NCBI RefSeq assembly: GCF_029076695.1
Contig: NZ_JARFIK010000001.1
Coordinates: 1,116,001 to 1,180,000, forward strand
Direction of reading: 5' to 3'
From: Adlercreutzia equolifaciens
Lineage (GTDB): Bacteria; Actinomycetota; Coriobacteriia; Coriobacteriales; Eggerthellaceae
DNA length: 64,000 bases
In this document: positions 8,809 through 16,943 of the stretch, one piece after another
Layout: each line of letters begins with the position of its first letter
Numbering within the stretch: position 1 is the stretch's first letter
The notes under the pieces: generated by a model
Seen by the model: the letters and a program-made list of their open reading frames with translations, nothing else
Databases searched by the model: none
What the model was told of the DNA's origin: nothing
Program-made: the position numbers and the translations under genes

Positions 8809-9094
8809 CCATCCTGCTTCCCATCAGGGAACTTGCGCCCCTGCGCCCCCTGTGCTATTATCCCTTCTTGCCGACAAGGCGGCGGCGCTCTTGGCAGCGC
8901 GAATAATACCTGGCGGCTCCGGATGATCACCGAGAGCTGCGCGGCTCGACCGCAGGCCTGACAAGCAGGTCATTTCAAAGCCAAATCCGCTTTTTGGTTT
9001 TTTACGCCCTTGTGCAAATTTCTCCCCAAAACATCTTGAATCTTTGCTACTATTTTGCGTTGCTGCTTTATCAGTCCGCTTGGAGGAGCAACTT

Positions 9095-9313
9095 TTGGCT
9101 AAAGAAGATGTAATCGAACTCGAGGGTACGGTGCTCGAAGCGCTGCCCAACGCGATGTTCAAGGTGGAACTTGAGAACGGTCACACCATTCTCGCTCACA
9201 TTTCCGGCAAGATGCGTATGCACTACATCAAAATCCTGCCCGGAGATCGCGTCACCGTGGAGCTTTCCGTCTACGACCTCAATCGTGGTCGCATCACCTA
9301 CCGCTTCAAGTAG
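9095..9313 (+). CDS. infA: Translation initiation factor IF-1
   Basis: This 72-residue OB-fold protein occupies the ribosomal A site during initiation. The sequence [18 protein letters not shown] through GRITYRFK is full-length IF-1. The conserved N-terminus (normally MAKED) is encoded here with a TTG start codon at 9095, preceded by a strong GGAGGAGC at 9082-9089; an upstream ATG at 9044 would add a non-conserved extension and is rejected. It is the first gene of an alpha-operon-like cluster that continues to rplQ. Confidence 0.96.
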   Translation: MAKEDVIELEGTVLEALPNAMFKVELENGHTILAHISGKMRMHYIKILPGDRVTVELSVYDLNRGRITYRFK

Positions 9314-9444
9314 GCCTCCTGCTTCTGAGGAAGCCGCGCCGCCGTGAAGACTCGGATCCTTCGCGGTTGGTTCAGCTGAGAAAACAATCGCCAGCGGCTG
9401 GGCGTGTACGTATAGAACGATCCGCATACCGAAAGGAAAGTGAT

Positions 9445-9558
9445 ATGAAGGTACGTCCTTCGGTCAAGAAGATGTGCGACAAGTGCAAGATCATCCGACG
9501 CCATGGCAAGATCCTCGTTATCTGCGAGAATCCGCGCCACAAGCAGCGTCAGGGCTAG
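9445..9558 (+). CDS. rpmJ: 50S ribosomal protein L36
   Basis: A 37-residue basic protein of the large subunit. The zinc-ribbon ligands CDKC ... C ... H are intact ([26 protein letters not shown]), so this is the zinc-binding C+ form. Start ATG 9445 follows GAAAGGAAAG. It lies 131 bp after infA and 22 bp before rpsM. Confidence 0.97.
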   Translation: MKVRPSVKKMCDKCKIIRRHGKILVICENPRHKQRQG

Positions 9559-9580
9559 GAAGAAAGGAACTGTAAGTAAT

Positions 9581-9949
9581 ATGGCACGTCTCGTTGGTGT
9601 CGATCTTCCTCGCAACAAGCGCATTGAGATCGCCTTGACCTACATTTACGGCATTGGCCTCACCACTGCCAAAGAAATCATCGCCGCTACTGGCGTTGAT
9701 CCCGACATTCGCGTGAAGGACCTCTCTGAGGAAGACCTCGCGAAGCTGCGCGACTACATCCAGCAGAACCTCAAGGTCGAAGGCGACCTGCATCGCGAGG
9801 TTTCGCAGAACGTGAAGCGCCTCATGGAGATCGGTTGCTATCGCGGCCTGCGTCATCGTCGCGGCCTGCCCGTTCGCGGTCAGCGCACGCACACGAACGC
9901 TCGTACCCGCAAGGGTCCGCGCAAGCAAATCGGCGGCAAGAAGAAGTAG
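9581..9949 (+). CDS. rpsM: 30S ribosomal protein S13
   Basis: The 122-residue protein of the 30S head contacts the 50S subunit and P-site tRNA. The N-terminus [20 protein letters not shown], the helix-two-turn-helix region ([13 protein letters not shown]) and the basic tail [18 protein letters not shown] are canonical. Start ATG 9581 follows AGAAAGGAA. It is part of the conserved rpmJ-rpsM-rpsK-rpsD-rpoA-rplQ order. Confidence 0.98.
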   Translation: MARLVGVDLPRNKRIEIALTYIYGIGLTTAKEIIAATGVDPDIRVKDLSEEDLAKLRDYIQQNLKVEGDLHREVSQNVKRLMEIGCYRGLRHRRGLPVRGQRTHTNARTRKGPRKQIGGKKK

Positions 9950-9964
9950 TGAGGTAAGCTAACC

Positions 9965-10360
9965 GTGGCTAAGAAACAAGTACGTACGCGCATCAAGCGC
10001 TCCGAGCGTAAGAACATTGCGGTGGGTGCTGCTCACATCAAGTCTACGTTCAACAACACCATCGTTTCCATCACCGATCCCCAGGGCAACGTGATCTCCT
10101 GGCAGTCCGCGGGCACCGTGGGCTTCAAGGGCTCCCGTAAGTCCACGCCGTTCGCGGCGCAGATGGCCGCCGAGGCCGCTGCCAAGACGGCTATGGAGCA
10201 CGGTCTGAAGAAGGTCGCTGTCTACGTGAAGGGCCCCGGCTCTGGTCGCGAGACGGCTATCCGTTCTCTTCAGGCTGCCGGCCTCGAAGTGGCCAGCATC
10301 CAGGACTGCACTCCCATCCCGCACAACGGCTGCCGCCCCAAGAAGCGTCGCCGCGTGTAA
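9965..10360 (+). CDS. rpsK: 30S ribosomal protein S11
   Basis: A 131-residue platform protein that helps form the mRNA exit site. [19 protein letters not shown] and the C-terminus [13 protein letters not shown] are the family signature. The start codon is GTG at 9965, preceded by GAGG at 9951-9954. It follows rpsM after 15 bp. Confidence 0.98.
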   Translation: MAKKQVRTRIKRSERKNIAVGAAHIKSTFNNTIVSITDPQGNVISWQSAGTVGFKGSRKSTPFAAQMAAEAAAKTAMEHGLKKVAVYVKGPGSGRETAIRSLQAAGLEVASIQDCTPIPHNGCRPKKRRRV

Positions 10361-10376
10361 CTGAAAGGATCGTATT

Positions 10377-10973
10377 ATGGCAATCAACAGAACTCCGGTT
10401 CTCAAGCGCTGCCGTCAGCTGGGCATCGATCCTGTGGTGCTCGGTTACTCCAGCAAGAAGGAATCTATCCGCCAGCCCAAGCGTCGTCGCAAGGAGAGCG
10501 AGTACGCTATGCAGCTGCGCGAGAAGCAGAAGGCCAAGTTCATCTACGGTGTGCTCGAGAAGCAGTTCCGTGGTTACTTCAAGCGCGCCAAGTCCATGCA
10601 GGGTCAGACCGGTGAGAACCTGATGACCATCCTGGAGACCCGTCTCGACAACGTGGTCTTCCGTCTGGGCTTCGCCCGCACCCGTAAGGAAGCTCGTCAG
10701 ATGGTCACCCATGGCCACATCTGCGTGAACGGCCGCCGCGTGGACATCCCGTCCTTCCGCGTGCGTCCCGGCGAGCTGGTTTCCGTGGCCCCCAAGGCTA
10801 AGGAACTCCTGGTTGTGAAGAGCGCCCTCGTGTCCAACGAGCGCGTTCAGGTCCCCGCTTGGCTCGAGATCGATATCGAGAAGCTGCAGGGCAGTGTGCT
10901 GTCCCTCCCGACGCGTGACCAGATCGATCTGGACATCAACGAGCAGCTCATCGTCGAACTGTACTCGAAATAA
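10377..10973 (+). CDS. rpsD: 30S ribosomal protein S4
   Basis: The 198-residue primary 16S-binding protein carries the S4 RNA-binding domain ([34 protein letters not shown]). It lacks the N-terminal four-cysteine zinc site, as in many C- paralogues. Start ATG 10377 follows GAAAGGA. In many bacteria S4 represses this operon by binding its mRNA; no such structure was identified here. Confidence 0.98.
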   Translation: MAINRTPVLKRCRQLGIDPVVLGYSSKKESIRQPKRRRKESEYAMQLREKQKAKFIYGVLEKQFRGYFKRAKSMQGQTGENLMTILETRLDNVVFRLGFARTRKEARQMVTHGHICVNGRRVDIPSFRVRPGELVSVAPKAKELLVVKSALVSNERVQVPAWLEIDIEKLQGSVLSLPTRDQIDLDINEQLIVELYSK

Positions 10974-11002
10974 TCGCGGCTTTTTAAGGAGGCTATTCAC
11001 AC

Positions 11003-11953
11003 ATGACAGAGTTCATGAGGCCTACAGTAACTACGGAGGAAGTCAACGACACCGTTGCCCGTTACATTGTCGAGCCGCTTGAGCGCGGTTACGGTAATAC
11101 GCTGGGCAACTCCATGCGTCGCGTGCTGCTCTCCTCGCTGGACGGTGCGAAAGCCACCGCTATCCAGATCGAGGGCGTGCAGCATGAGTTCACCACGGCC
11201 GAGGGTGTTATCGAGGACATCACCGACATCGTGCTGAACGTGAAGGGTCTGGTGTTTTCCGCTCTCCTCGACGACGTCGAGGAAGCTACTGCCCATGTGT
11301 TTGCCGAGGGTCCCTGCACCGTCACCGGTGCCGACCTCGAGGTGCCCGGCCAGTTCACGCTGGTGAACCCCGAGCATGTCATTGCCACGGTTGCCGACGG
11401 CGGCCAGCTGGACATGACCATTCGCATCGGCGTGGGTCGCGGTTACGTTTCGGCTGAGCGCAACAAGCGCACGGAGGATCCCATCGGCATCATCCATGTC
11501 GATTCCATCTTCTCGCCGGTTCGTCGCTGCACCATGAATGTGACCGACACGCGCGTGGGTCAGCGCACCGACTACGACAAGCTGGTGCTCGAGGTGGAAA
11601 CCGACGGTTCCGTCGCCCCGACTGAGGCGGTGTGCCGTGCGGCCAACATCATCAACCAGTACATGGGCGCGTTCCTGAGCCTGTCCGACACGGGCGAGGA
11701 GGAAGAGGGCGAGGCTCCGTCCATCTTCGCTCCCGAGGGCCAGGAGTCCAACGCCGAGCTTGACAAGCAGATCGAGGATCTGGATCTTTCCGTCCGTTCC
11801 TACAACTGCTTGAAGCGTGCGGGTATTCACTCCGTGCGTCAGCTCGTTGAGTTCTCCGAGAACGACCTGCTGAACATCAGAAACTTTGGTGCGAAGTCCA
11901 TCGAGGAAGTGAAGGACAAGCTCATTTCCATGGACCTCAATTTGAAGCTTTAG
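11003..11953 (+). CDS. rpoA: RNA polymerase alpha subunit
   Basis: The 316-residue protein has the N-terminal dimerisation domain (EPLERGYGNTLGNSMRRVLLSSL) and the C-terminal domain that contacts UP elements and activators (LSVRSYNCLKRAGIHSVRQL, NFGAKSIEEVKDKL). The two are joined by an acidic linker at about residues 230-255. Start ATG 11003 follows AAGGAGG. It is co-transcribed with the preceding ribosomal genes and with rplQ, 13 bp downstream. Confidence 0.98.
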   Translation: MTEFMRPTVTTEEVNDTVARYIVEPLERGYGNTLGNSMRRVLLSSLDGAKATAIQIEGVQHEFTTAEGVIEDITDIVLNVKGLVFSALLDDVEEATAHVFAEGPCTVTGADLEVPGQFTLVNPEHVIATVADGGQLDMTIRIGVGRGYVSAERNKRTEDPIGIIHVDSIFSPVRRCTMNVTDTRVGQRTDYDKLVLEVETDGSVAPTEAVCRAANIINQYMGAFLSLSDTGEEEEGEAPSIFAPEGQESNAELDKQIEDLDLSVRSYNCLKRAGIHSVRQLVEFSENDLLNIRNFGAKSIEEVKDKLISMDLNLKL

Positions 11954-11966
11954 GAGACACGACACT

Positions 11967-12734
11967 ATGAGACACAACAAGAAGGGGCGCAAGCTCGGCA
12001 CCGACTGGAGCCACACTAAGGCGATGAAGCGCAGCCTGGTTACCGCCCTGTTCCTGAACGACCGCATCAAGACGGTCGAGGCCCGCGCGAAGGAGATCCG
12101 TCCGCAGGTTGACAAGATCATCACCTGGGCCAAGCGCGGCGACCTGCACTCTCGCCGTCTGGCCATCGCCTACCTGAACGACAAGGAGCTCGTGCGCGAG
12201 ATCTTTGAGAAGGTTCAGCAGGGCATGTGGCAGGATCGTCCCGGCGGCTACACCCGCATCATGAAGCTGGGCCCCCGCAAGGGCGACAACGCCCCCATGG
12301 TCATCATGGAGCTCGTTACCGAGCCCTGCGTGCCCAAGGCCGAGCGTCAGGCTGCTGCTGCCAAGAAGGCCACGCCGAAGAAGGCTGCCCCGAAGAAGGT
12401 GGCCAAGAAGGCTGACAAGTCCGAGGAGCTCGCCGAGGATCTGGGTTTTGAGGCCGACGGTACCAAGGAGCAGCTCGAGGCCGTAGACGCCGCTGCCGAG
12501 GTGCAGGAGAACGGCGCCGAGGTGACCGAGGCCGAAAAGGTCGAGGCCGTCGAGGAGAAGAAGGCTGAAGAGGCCGAGGCGTTCCGCGCCACCGAGGAGA
12601 CGGCGGGCGATCCCGCCGAGGCCGCCAAGGAAGAGGCCGAGAAGGCCGAGGCCAAGGCTGCCAAGGAGGCCGAGACCACCGATGCCGAGAAGGCTGAGGA
12701 GGAGAAGGCCGACGTCAAGGACGAGGCCAAATAA
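11967..12734 (+). CDS. rplQ: 50S ribosomal protein L17 with a long Ala/Glu/Lys-rich C-terminal tail
   Basis: Residues 1 to about 117 are a complete L17 (MRHNKKGRKLGTDWSHTKAM, RPGGYTRIMKLGPRKGDNAPM). The protein is 255 residues, about twice the usual 115-130. The extra 135 residues begin with a basic Ala/Lys/Pro segment (about 122-145) and then become highly acidic and Ala-rich, predicted helical or disordered. Some actinobacterial L17 proteins have shorter tails of this kind; the function is unknown. Start ATG 11967 follows AGGAGA. It is the last gene of the cluster and is followed by a very strong terminator. Confidence 0.96.
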   Translation: MRHNKKGRKLGTDWSHTKAMKRSLVTALFLNDRIKTVEARAKEIRPQVDKIITWAKRGDLHSRRLAIAYLNDKELVREIFEKVQQGMWQDRPGGYTRIMKLGPRKGDNAPMVIMELVTEPCVPKAERQAAAAKKATPKKAAPKKVAKKADKSEELAEDLGFEADGTKEQLEAVDAAAEVQENGAEVTEAEKVEAVEEKKAEEAEAFRATEETAGDPAEAAKEEAEKAEAKAAKEAETTDAEKAEEEKADVKDEAK

Positions 12735-13055
12735 CCTCTCTTTGAACTTCGGATGCGGCGGAGGCCGACCAGCCGCATGAGTCGGCTCCGCTCCATCGTT
12801 CTATACCAAAGCGACCACCTTCGGGTGGTCGCTTTGCATTGGGGGGCAAGATGCGTCAGCGGACTTATCGGCAGTGGGGGTGAGCAGGAGGGTGCTGAGC
12901 GGCGCGAGATGGCTGTAGCGTGCGAGAGGGGCTCGGTGCGTGTCGTGGGCGTGCACGGAGAGGTTCAGCACGTCGGCCGCTTCGTGGCCAGGGTCGCGCG
13001 GTCTTCGTATTAGAATCGCACCAGCGAATCGCGAGAGTGAAAGGTGCGAGACCCT
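12735..13055 (+). other. Interval between rplQ and the NCS2 permease
   Basis: This 321-bp interval holds the rplQ terminator (12808-12835). In the last 60 bp is the probable control region of the permease, including TAGAAT near 13013 as a possible -10 box. No gene-like frame was found. Confidence 0.55.
12808..12835 (+). terminator. Terminator of the ribosomal-protein/rpoA cluster
   Basis: A perfect 12-bp stem AAAGCGACCACC / GGTGGTCGCTTT is closed by a TTCG tetraloop (12820-12823). Confidence 0.88.
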
Positions 13056-14471
13056 ATGGCAGCCACTGATATCCCCACCATGGGAGCCCAGGACGCTCCC
13101 GATGCTATTTACGATGCGCGGAAGCTGGGCGCGCCGAAGATGGTGCTCTTCGGTTTCCAGCATATGTTCGCCATGTTTGGTGCCACCATTTTGGTGCCGG
13201 CGCTGACGGGGCTTTCGGTATCGGCCACGTTGCTGTTCGCTGGTTTGGGCACCCTGCTGTTCCATGTGCTGGCGAAGGGGAAGGTGCCGGCGTTTCTGGG
13301 GTCGTCCTTCGCCTTTATTGCCGGCTATGCGGCCATTGCCCCTGCGGGCGAGGCTGATCTGCTGCCCTACGCCTGCCTGGGCGTGGCGTGCTCGGGACTT
13401 TTGTACTTCATCCTGTCGGCGCTCTTCCGTATTTTCGGGCCTACGCGGGTCATGCGCTTCTTCCCGCCGGTCGTGACTGGTCCTATCGTCATTTCTATCG
13501 GGCTCATTCTGGCCAGCTCGGCCATTGCCAACTGCGAGACGAATTGGATTGTGGCTCTAGTGGCCATCGCCACCATTGTGATCTGCAACATCTGGGGCCG
13601 CGGTATGGTGCGCATCATCCCCATTTTGCTGGGCGTGGTGGTGTCCTATGTGACCGCGGCAGCGCTGGGCGAATGCGATTTCACACAAGTGGCCGAGGCG
13701 GCATGGATCGGTCTGCCCGTGCTGTGGGACAACACGGTGTTCTCCTTGGTGGGGCCGCAGTTCGACTCGGGTCTGGCCATTACCGCCATCATCACTATCA
13801 TGCCCATTGCCCTGGCCACTATGATCGAGCACATCGGCGACATGTCGGCCATCAGCTTTACCTGCAACCGCAACTACATTGTGAATCCGGGCTTGCACCG
13901 CACGCTGCTCGGTGACGGCGTGGCTACTATTTTGGCCTCTCTGTTCGGTGCGCCGGCCAATACCACCTATGGCGAGAACACGGGCGTGCTGGCTTTGACG
14001 CGCGTGTTTGACCCGCGCGTGGTTCGCCTGGCTGCGTGCTTCGCCATCCTGTTCTCGTTCTGCCCCAAGTTCGCGGCGGTCATTGCTGTCATGCCGGCGT
14101 GCGTTATCGGTGGAGTTTCGCTGGTGCTGTATGGCATGATCTCCTCGGTGGGTATTCGCAACTTGGTGGAGAACCACGTCGACTTCATGAAGAGTCGCAA
14201 CATTCTTATCACCGCGCTCATTCTGGTGTTGTCCATTGGCATTGCCTATTCGGCCGCGGGAGCCATTGTGCTGGAAGTGGCGGGCGTGACCATTTCGCTG
14301 TCAGGCTTGGCGGTGGGTTCCCTGGCGGGCATTGTTCTCAACATTATTCTGCCCGGTAAGGATGGTGACGGCATTGAGCCGGCGCTTGCCGAGGCGGACG
14401 AGGACGAGGCGGATCGTCATTATCCGCTGGAGGGTCCGGCGCCCTATAACGACGAGCTCACGCACGCCTAG
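13056..14471 (+). CDS. uraA: NCS2-family uracil (or xanthine) permease
   Basis: This 471-residue inner-membrane protein imports a nucleobase with protons. It has the NCS2 (14-helix) fold. The substrate-site glutamates appear in MIEHIGDMSAIS (TM8) and ENTGVLALTRV (TM10), which resemble UraA more than the xanthine branch. ATG 13056 (MAATDIP) is preferred over GTG 13044 because GAAAGG (13039-13044) is well placed for the former. It sits alone after the rplQ terminator. Uracil is the likely substrate, but sequence does not exclude other pyrimidines or purines. Confidence 0.85.
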   Translation: MAATDIPTMGAQDAPDAIYDARKLGAPKMVLFGFQHMFAMFGATILVPALTGLSVSATLLFAGLGTLLFHVLAKGKVPAFLGSSFAFIAGYAAIAPAGEADLLPYACLGVACSGLLYFILSALFRIFGPTRVMRFFPPVVTGPIVISIGLILASSAIANCETNWIVALVAIATIVICNIWGRGMVRIIPILLGVVVSYVTAAALGECDFTQVAEAAWIGLPVLWDNTVFSLVGPQFDSGLAITAIITIMPIALATMIEHIGDMSAISFTCNRNYIVNPGLHRTLLGDGVATILASLFGAPANTTYGENTGVLALTRVFDPRVVRLAACFAILFSFCPKFAAVIAVMPACVIGGVSLVLYGMISSVGIRNLVENHVDFMKSRNILITALILVLSIGIAYSAAGAIVLEVAGVTISLSGLAVGSLAGIVLNIILPGKDGDGIEPALAEADEDEADRHYPLEGPAPYNDELTHA

Positions 14472-14749
14472 GTGGCCTCTTGAGCGGATCTGCGTTCTTT
14501 CTCGCTCGCATCTCCGAGGCAGCCAAGGGTCGGTACTCGTGCCGCAGCGGGTTCGTGTGGCGCCTCGCGACGGGCACGCTTCTGAGCGCGAGTGACGGAA
14601 AAGCAACGCGTACCTGACTGCTCAATTACTATCGGTTCGCTCAGGTTTTCTTGCTCCGTTCGGCTCATAGAATACTCCTTGCAAGGGCAACCGATCTTGC
14701 TCCTGCAGTGTATGTTCACGAGCATCGAAAGATTGAAAGGAGCCGGATC

Positions 14750-14983
14750 ATGGCTGACAAGGATACCCTGATGAAGGAGTTCGTCGATTCTGAGGCTGCG
14801 AAGACTGAGGACGCTATTGCCGATCTGGAGCGCATCGAGCAGGAAGTAGTGGCCGAGGCCACCATGTCCACCGAGTACGACGACGCCCTGGGCAATGAGC
14901 AGGACGCCGCCGAGGACGCCGAGACGGCCTTCGAGTTCGAGGCTGCCCAGGCTGGCACCGCTGGCATCGGCGAGGCTCTGTAA
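14750..14983 (+). CDS. Small acidic helical protein of unknown function
   Basis: A 77-residue protein (MADKDTLMKEFVDSE...) very rich in Glu, Asp and Ala, with no cysteine, no membrane segment and no signal peptide. I do not recognise a family. A good ribosome site (GAAAGGAG, 14735-14742) 7 nt before ATG 14750, normal codon pattern, and a strong terminator 100 bp downstream indicate a real, monocistronic gene. The predicted helix with regular acidic spacing could be a protein-binding or nucleic-acid-mimic surface, but that is speculation. Confidence 0.75.
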   Translation: MADKDTLMKEFVDSEAAKTEDAIADLERIEQEVVAEATMSTEYDDALGNEQDAAEDAETAFEFEAAQAGTAGIGEAL

Positions 14984-15085
14984 ACCCACCATCCCGTCGA
15001 ACCGTGCGTTTGTCGCGCGTGTTCGCATCCAAGTAGCGTGGGCCCCCTCCTTAACACTCGGCCCGCGGGATAGCTACTTGTCATG

Positions 15086-15121
15086 AAAGAGGAGCACCTT
15101 CCAAGGAAGGTGCTCCTCTTT
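15086..15121 (+). terminator. Strong rho-independent terminator
   Basis: Perfect 17-bp arms AAAGAGGAGCACCTTCC / GGAAGGTGCTCCTCTTT separated by only AA. It ends the transcript of the small acidic protein gene. Confidence 0.85.
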
Positions 15122-15216
15122 GTGCACATGCGCAAAAATGGGGTTTCGGATGGCAGCTGGCCGATGCGTGCGGCAAGACGGCCTCCATCGCAGGAGCGCT
15201 CTGCCATACTGGCGCC

Positions 15217-15924
15217 ATGAAATGCCGGGGAGACAAAAGGGACGCGCGGGTGAAGCTGGGGTGGCTGCTGGCCTACTCTCTGGCGCTGTTCGTGGCCCAG
15301 AGCCCCTTGGCTCTGGGTGCTTTGGCGCTGCTGCTTGCCAGCGCTGTCGCGGGGGCGCGCGTGAGTGTGGTCCGCATTGCTCGCGATGCCGCCTTTGCGT
15401 ACCCTCTTGCCCTGGTAATTTTTTGCTGTAATGGCGCCTTTCAGGGGTGGGGGAGTGCTGGGCTCGTGACGGCCCGCATTATCCTGCTCGCCTTCGCCAG
15501 CATCCTTCTTATGAGGACCACTTCTTCCGTTGAGTTAACGATGGCCTTGCGACAGCTGCTGGCCCCTTTGGGACGGCTCGGTCTGCCCGCCCATGATTTT
15601 GCGAGTGCCCTTTCCCTGGCTCTGCGCTTCATTCCCCTTATGACCGAAGAGCTGGCGCTGGTACGGGCGGCACAGCAGTCGCGAGGAGCATCGTTTGAGG
15701 CGGGCAGTCCGCTCGTACGTCTGCGCGCGGCTGCAGCGTTGATGATGCCAGTGTTTGTGGGATTGTTTCGTCGCGCCGATCGCCTGGCCGGTGCCATGGA
15801 CGCGCGCTGTTTCGGGGCCGTAGCCCAGCCGACGCAGCTGGTGGAACGCCGGTTTACCCTAGCCGATGGGGGCGCACTCTTCTTCGGGGTCGTAGGCTGC
15901 CTCGGGCTGGCGCTTCTGCTCTAG
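15217..15924 (+). CDS. EcfT/CbiQ-type transmembrane subunit of an ECF transporter
   Basis: The 235-residue membrane protein resembles the T component of energy-coupling-factor vitamin/metal importers, which links the S component to the paired ATPases. Hydrophobic helices flank the two coupling-helix motifs, here RAAQQSRGASFE and AMDARCFGA; the second usually reads ARG, so Cys replaces Gly. No EcfA ATPase or S component lies nearby. ATG 15217 has no ribosome site but has CATACT 6 nt upstream, suggesting a leaderless message; GTG 15250, with AAGGGA 6 nt upstream, is an alternative. The last 66 bp overlap the 3' end of the opposite-strand EamA gene. Confidence 0.75.
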   Translation: MKCRGDKRDARVKLGWLLAYSLALFVAQSPLALGALALLLASAVAGARVSVVRIARDAAFAYPLALVIFCCNGAFQGWGSAGLVTARIILLAFASILLMRTTSSVELTMALRQLLAPLGRLGLPAHDFASALSLALRFIPLMTEELALVRAAQQSRGASFEAGSPLVRLRAAAALMMPVFVGLFRRADRLAGAMDARCFGAVAQPTQLVERRFTLADGGALFFGVVGCLGLALLL

Positions 15925-16815
15925 GCGCTTGGCTTTCAGCGTGGGGGCCAATTCGCTGATGAGGATGGCGGCGAAAATAAGGACGAAGCCGAGCATCATG
16001 CGCCCGGTGACCACTTCGCCGTACAACAAAACGCTGGCCAGAACGCCGAAGACAGATTCCAGGGACAGCAGCAGCGATCCTTGGGCCGGAGCCACATGGG
16101 CCAGGCCCACGTTCTGAAACAGGTAGCACAGGCCCGAGGCGAACACCACCAGATAGAACAAGTTGAAGAGGAAATCGGGGGTGAGCACGGCCAGGGTGGG
16201 AGCCGGCTCGGTCAAGCCGCCCAGCACCAGGCCCATGAGCCCTCCGAAGAGAAACTGGTATACCGTGAGCGCCAGCACATTGAACTGCTGGGCGTAATGG
16301 GAGATGGCGATGATCTGCGCGGCGAAGAACACAGCGCACAGAAGCGTCATGAGGTCGCCGAACTCCAAGCGGAAGCTGCCCGCCGTCATCGACACCAGGC
16401 CAATACCCGCAATGCAGAGCACCGCCGCGCCCACATTAGCCAAGGTGGGCCGCTTGCGAGCCACAATCCACAGCAGGAAGGGCACGATAACGCAGTAGGT
16501 GGCTGTCAGAAAGGCGTTCTTGCCCGGCGTGGTGTCGGCAAGGCCGATGGTCTGCACCCAGAAGGCCAGGAAGGTGACCAATGCCAGCACCAGACCCGCC
16601 CGAAGGCAGGGGCCGTTGAGCGTGCCGCGCAGCGAGCGATGGAACACCGCCGCCATAAGAAGCCCGGTCAGCAAAAAGCGCACGCCGATCAGCTGGGCGG
16701 GCGGCAGTACGTCCACGGCGTCTTTCATGACCACGAAGGCAATGCCCCAAATAATGGTGGCAGCCAGCAGCATGAGCTTGTAGACGAAGCCGGGTATGTT
16801 TCGGGAGGTATTCAC
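15859..16815 (-). CDS. EamA/DMT-family transporter
   Basis: This 318-residue protein has ten hydrophobic helices in two EamA repeats (first repeat starting LLAATIIWGIAFVVMKDAV; second around GDLMTLLCAVFFAAQII). These are drug/metabolite exporters of varied substrates; the substrate here is unknown. The start is GTG 16815. There is no ribosome site; instead a consensus TATAAT (16829-16824 on this strand) lies 8 nt upstream, which would start transcription at or very near the GTG, so the mRNA is probably leaderless. Its stop codon lies inside the opposite ecfT gene (66-bp overlap). Confidence 0.88.
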   Translation of the reverse strand: MNTSRNIPGFVYKLMLLAATIIWGIAFVVMKDAVDVLPPAQLIGVRFLLTGLLMAAVFHRSLRGTLNGPCLRAGLVLALVTFLAFWVQTIGLADTTPGKNAFLTATYCVIVPFLLWIVARKRPTLANVGAAVLCIAGIGLVSMTAGSFRLEFGDLMTLLCAVFFAAQIIAISHYAQQFNVLALTVYQFLFGGLMGLVLGGLTEPAPTLAVLTPDFLFNLFYLVVFASGLCYLFQNVGLAHVAPAQGSLLLSLESVFGVLASVLLYGEVVTGRMMLGFVLIFAAILISELAPTLKAKRLEQKRQPEAAYDPEEECAPIG

Positions 16816-16823
16816 GAAGAGCC

Positions 16824-16829
16824 ATTATA
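16824..16829 (-). promoter_or_regulatory. -10 box of the EamA gene, leaderless arrangement
   Basis: TATAAT on the minus strand, 8 nt upstream of the GTG start. A TTGTTG 18 nt further upstream is a possible -35. Expected transcription start coincides with the start codon. Confidence 0.55.
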
Positions 16830-16943
16830 GCGACGTCAACCGCTGGGCAACAACCCCGCAACGGGATGAGGGGGCGAAGGTTGTTGACGAAGCGTCGGGG
16901 TCATCATAGAGCCAGTGCGACATCTATCGAGAGGACGTGTCCC

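Larger units (their letters stand above)
7959..9094. other. 1.1-kb gene-free, repeat-rich region
   Basis: No convincing gene is present between the LuxR regulator and infA. Long open frames exist on both strands, but they overlap one another and translate to Arg/Ser/Pro-rich repeats. Three kinds of structure fill it: degenerate 35-bp tandem repeats (8055-8295), a cluster of inverted REP-like motifs (8343-8600), and a purine-rich GGxGAC tract (8735-8808). The last 100 bp before infA turn A/T-rich and contain TACTAT (9048-9053), a possible -10 box. Confidence 0.7.

Noticed and set aside
8472-8906. Plus-strand frame with a Gly/Asp repeat resembling a calcium-binding motif
   Set aside because: The repeat comes from simple-sequence DNA; no start signal, no conserved flanks, and another long frame overlaps on the opposite strand.
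8244-8930. 228-codon minus-strand frame in the repeat region
   Set aside because: Arg/Ser/Pro-rich product of the inverted and purine-rich repeats; no ribosome site or family.
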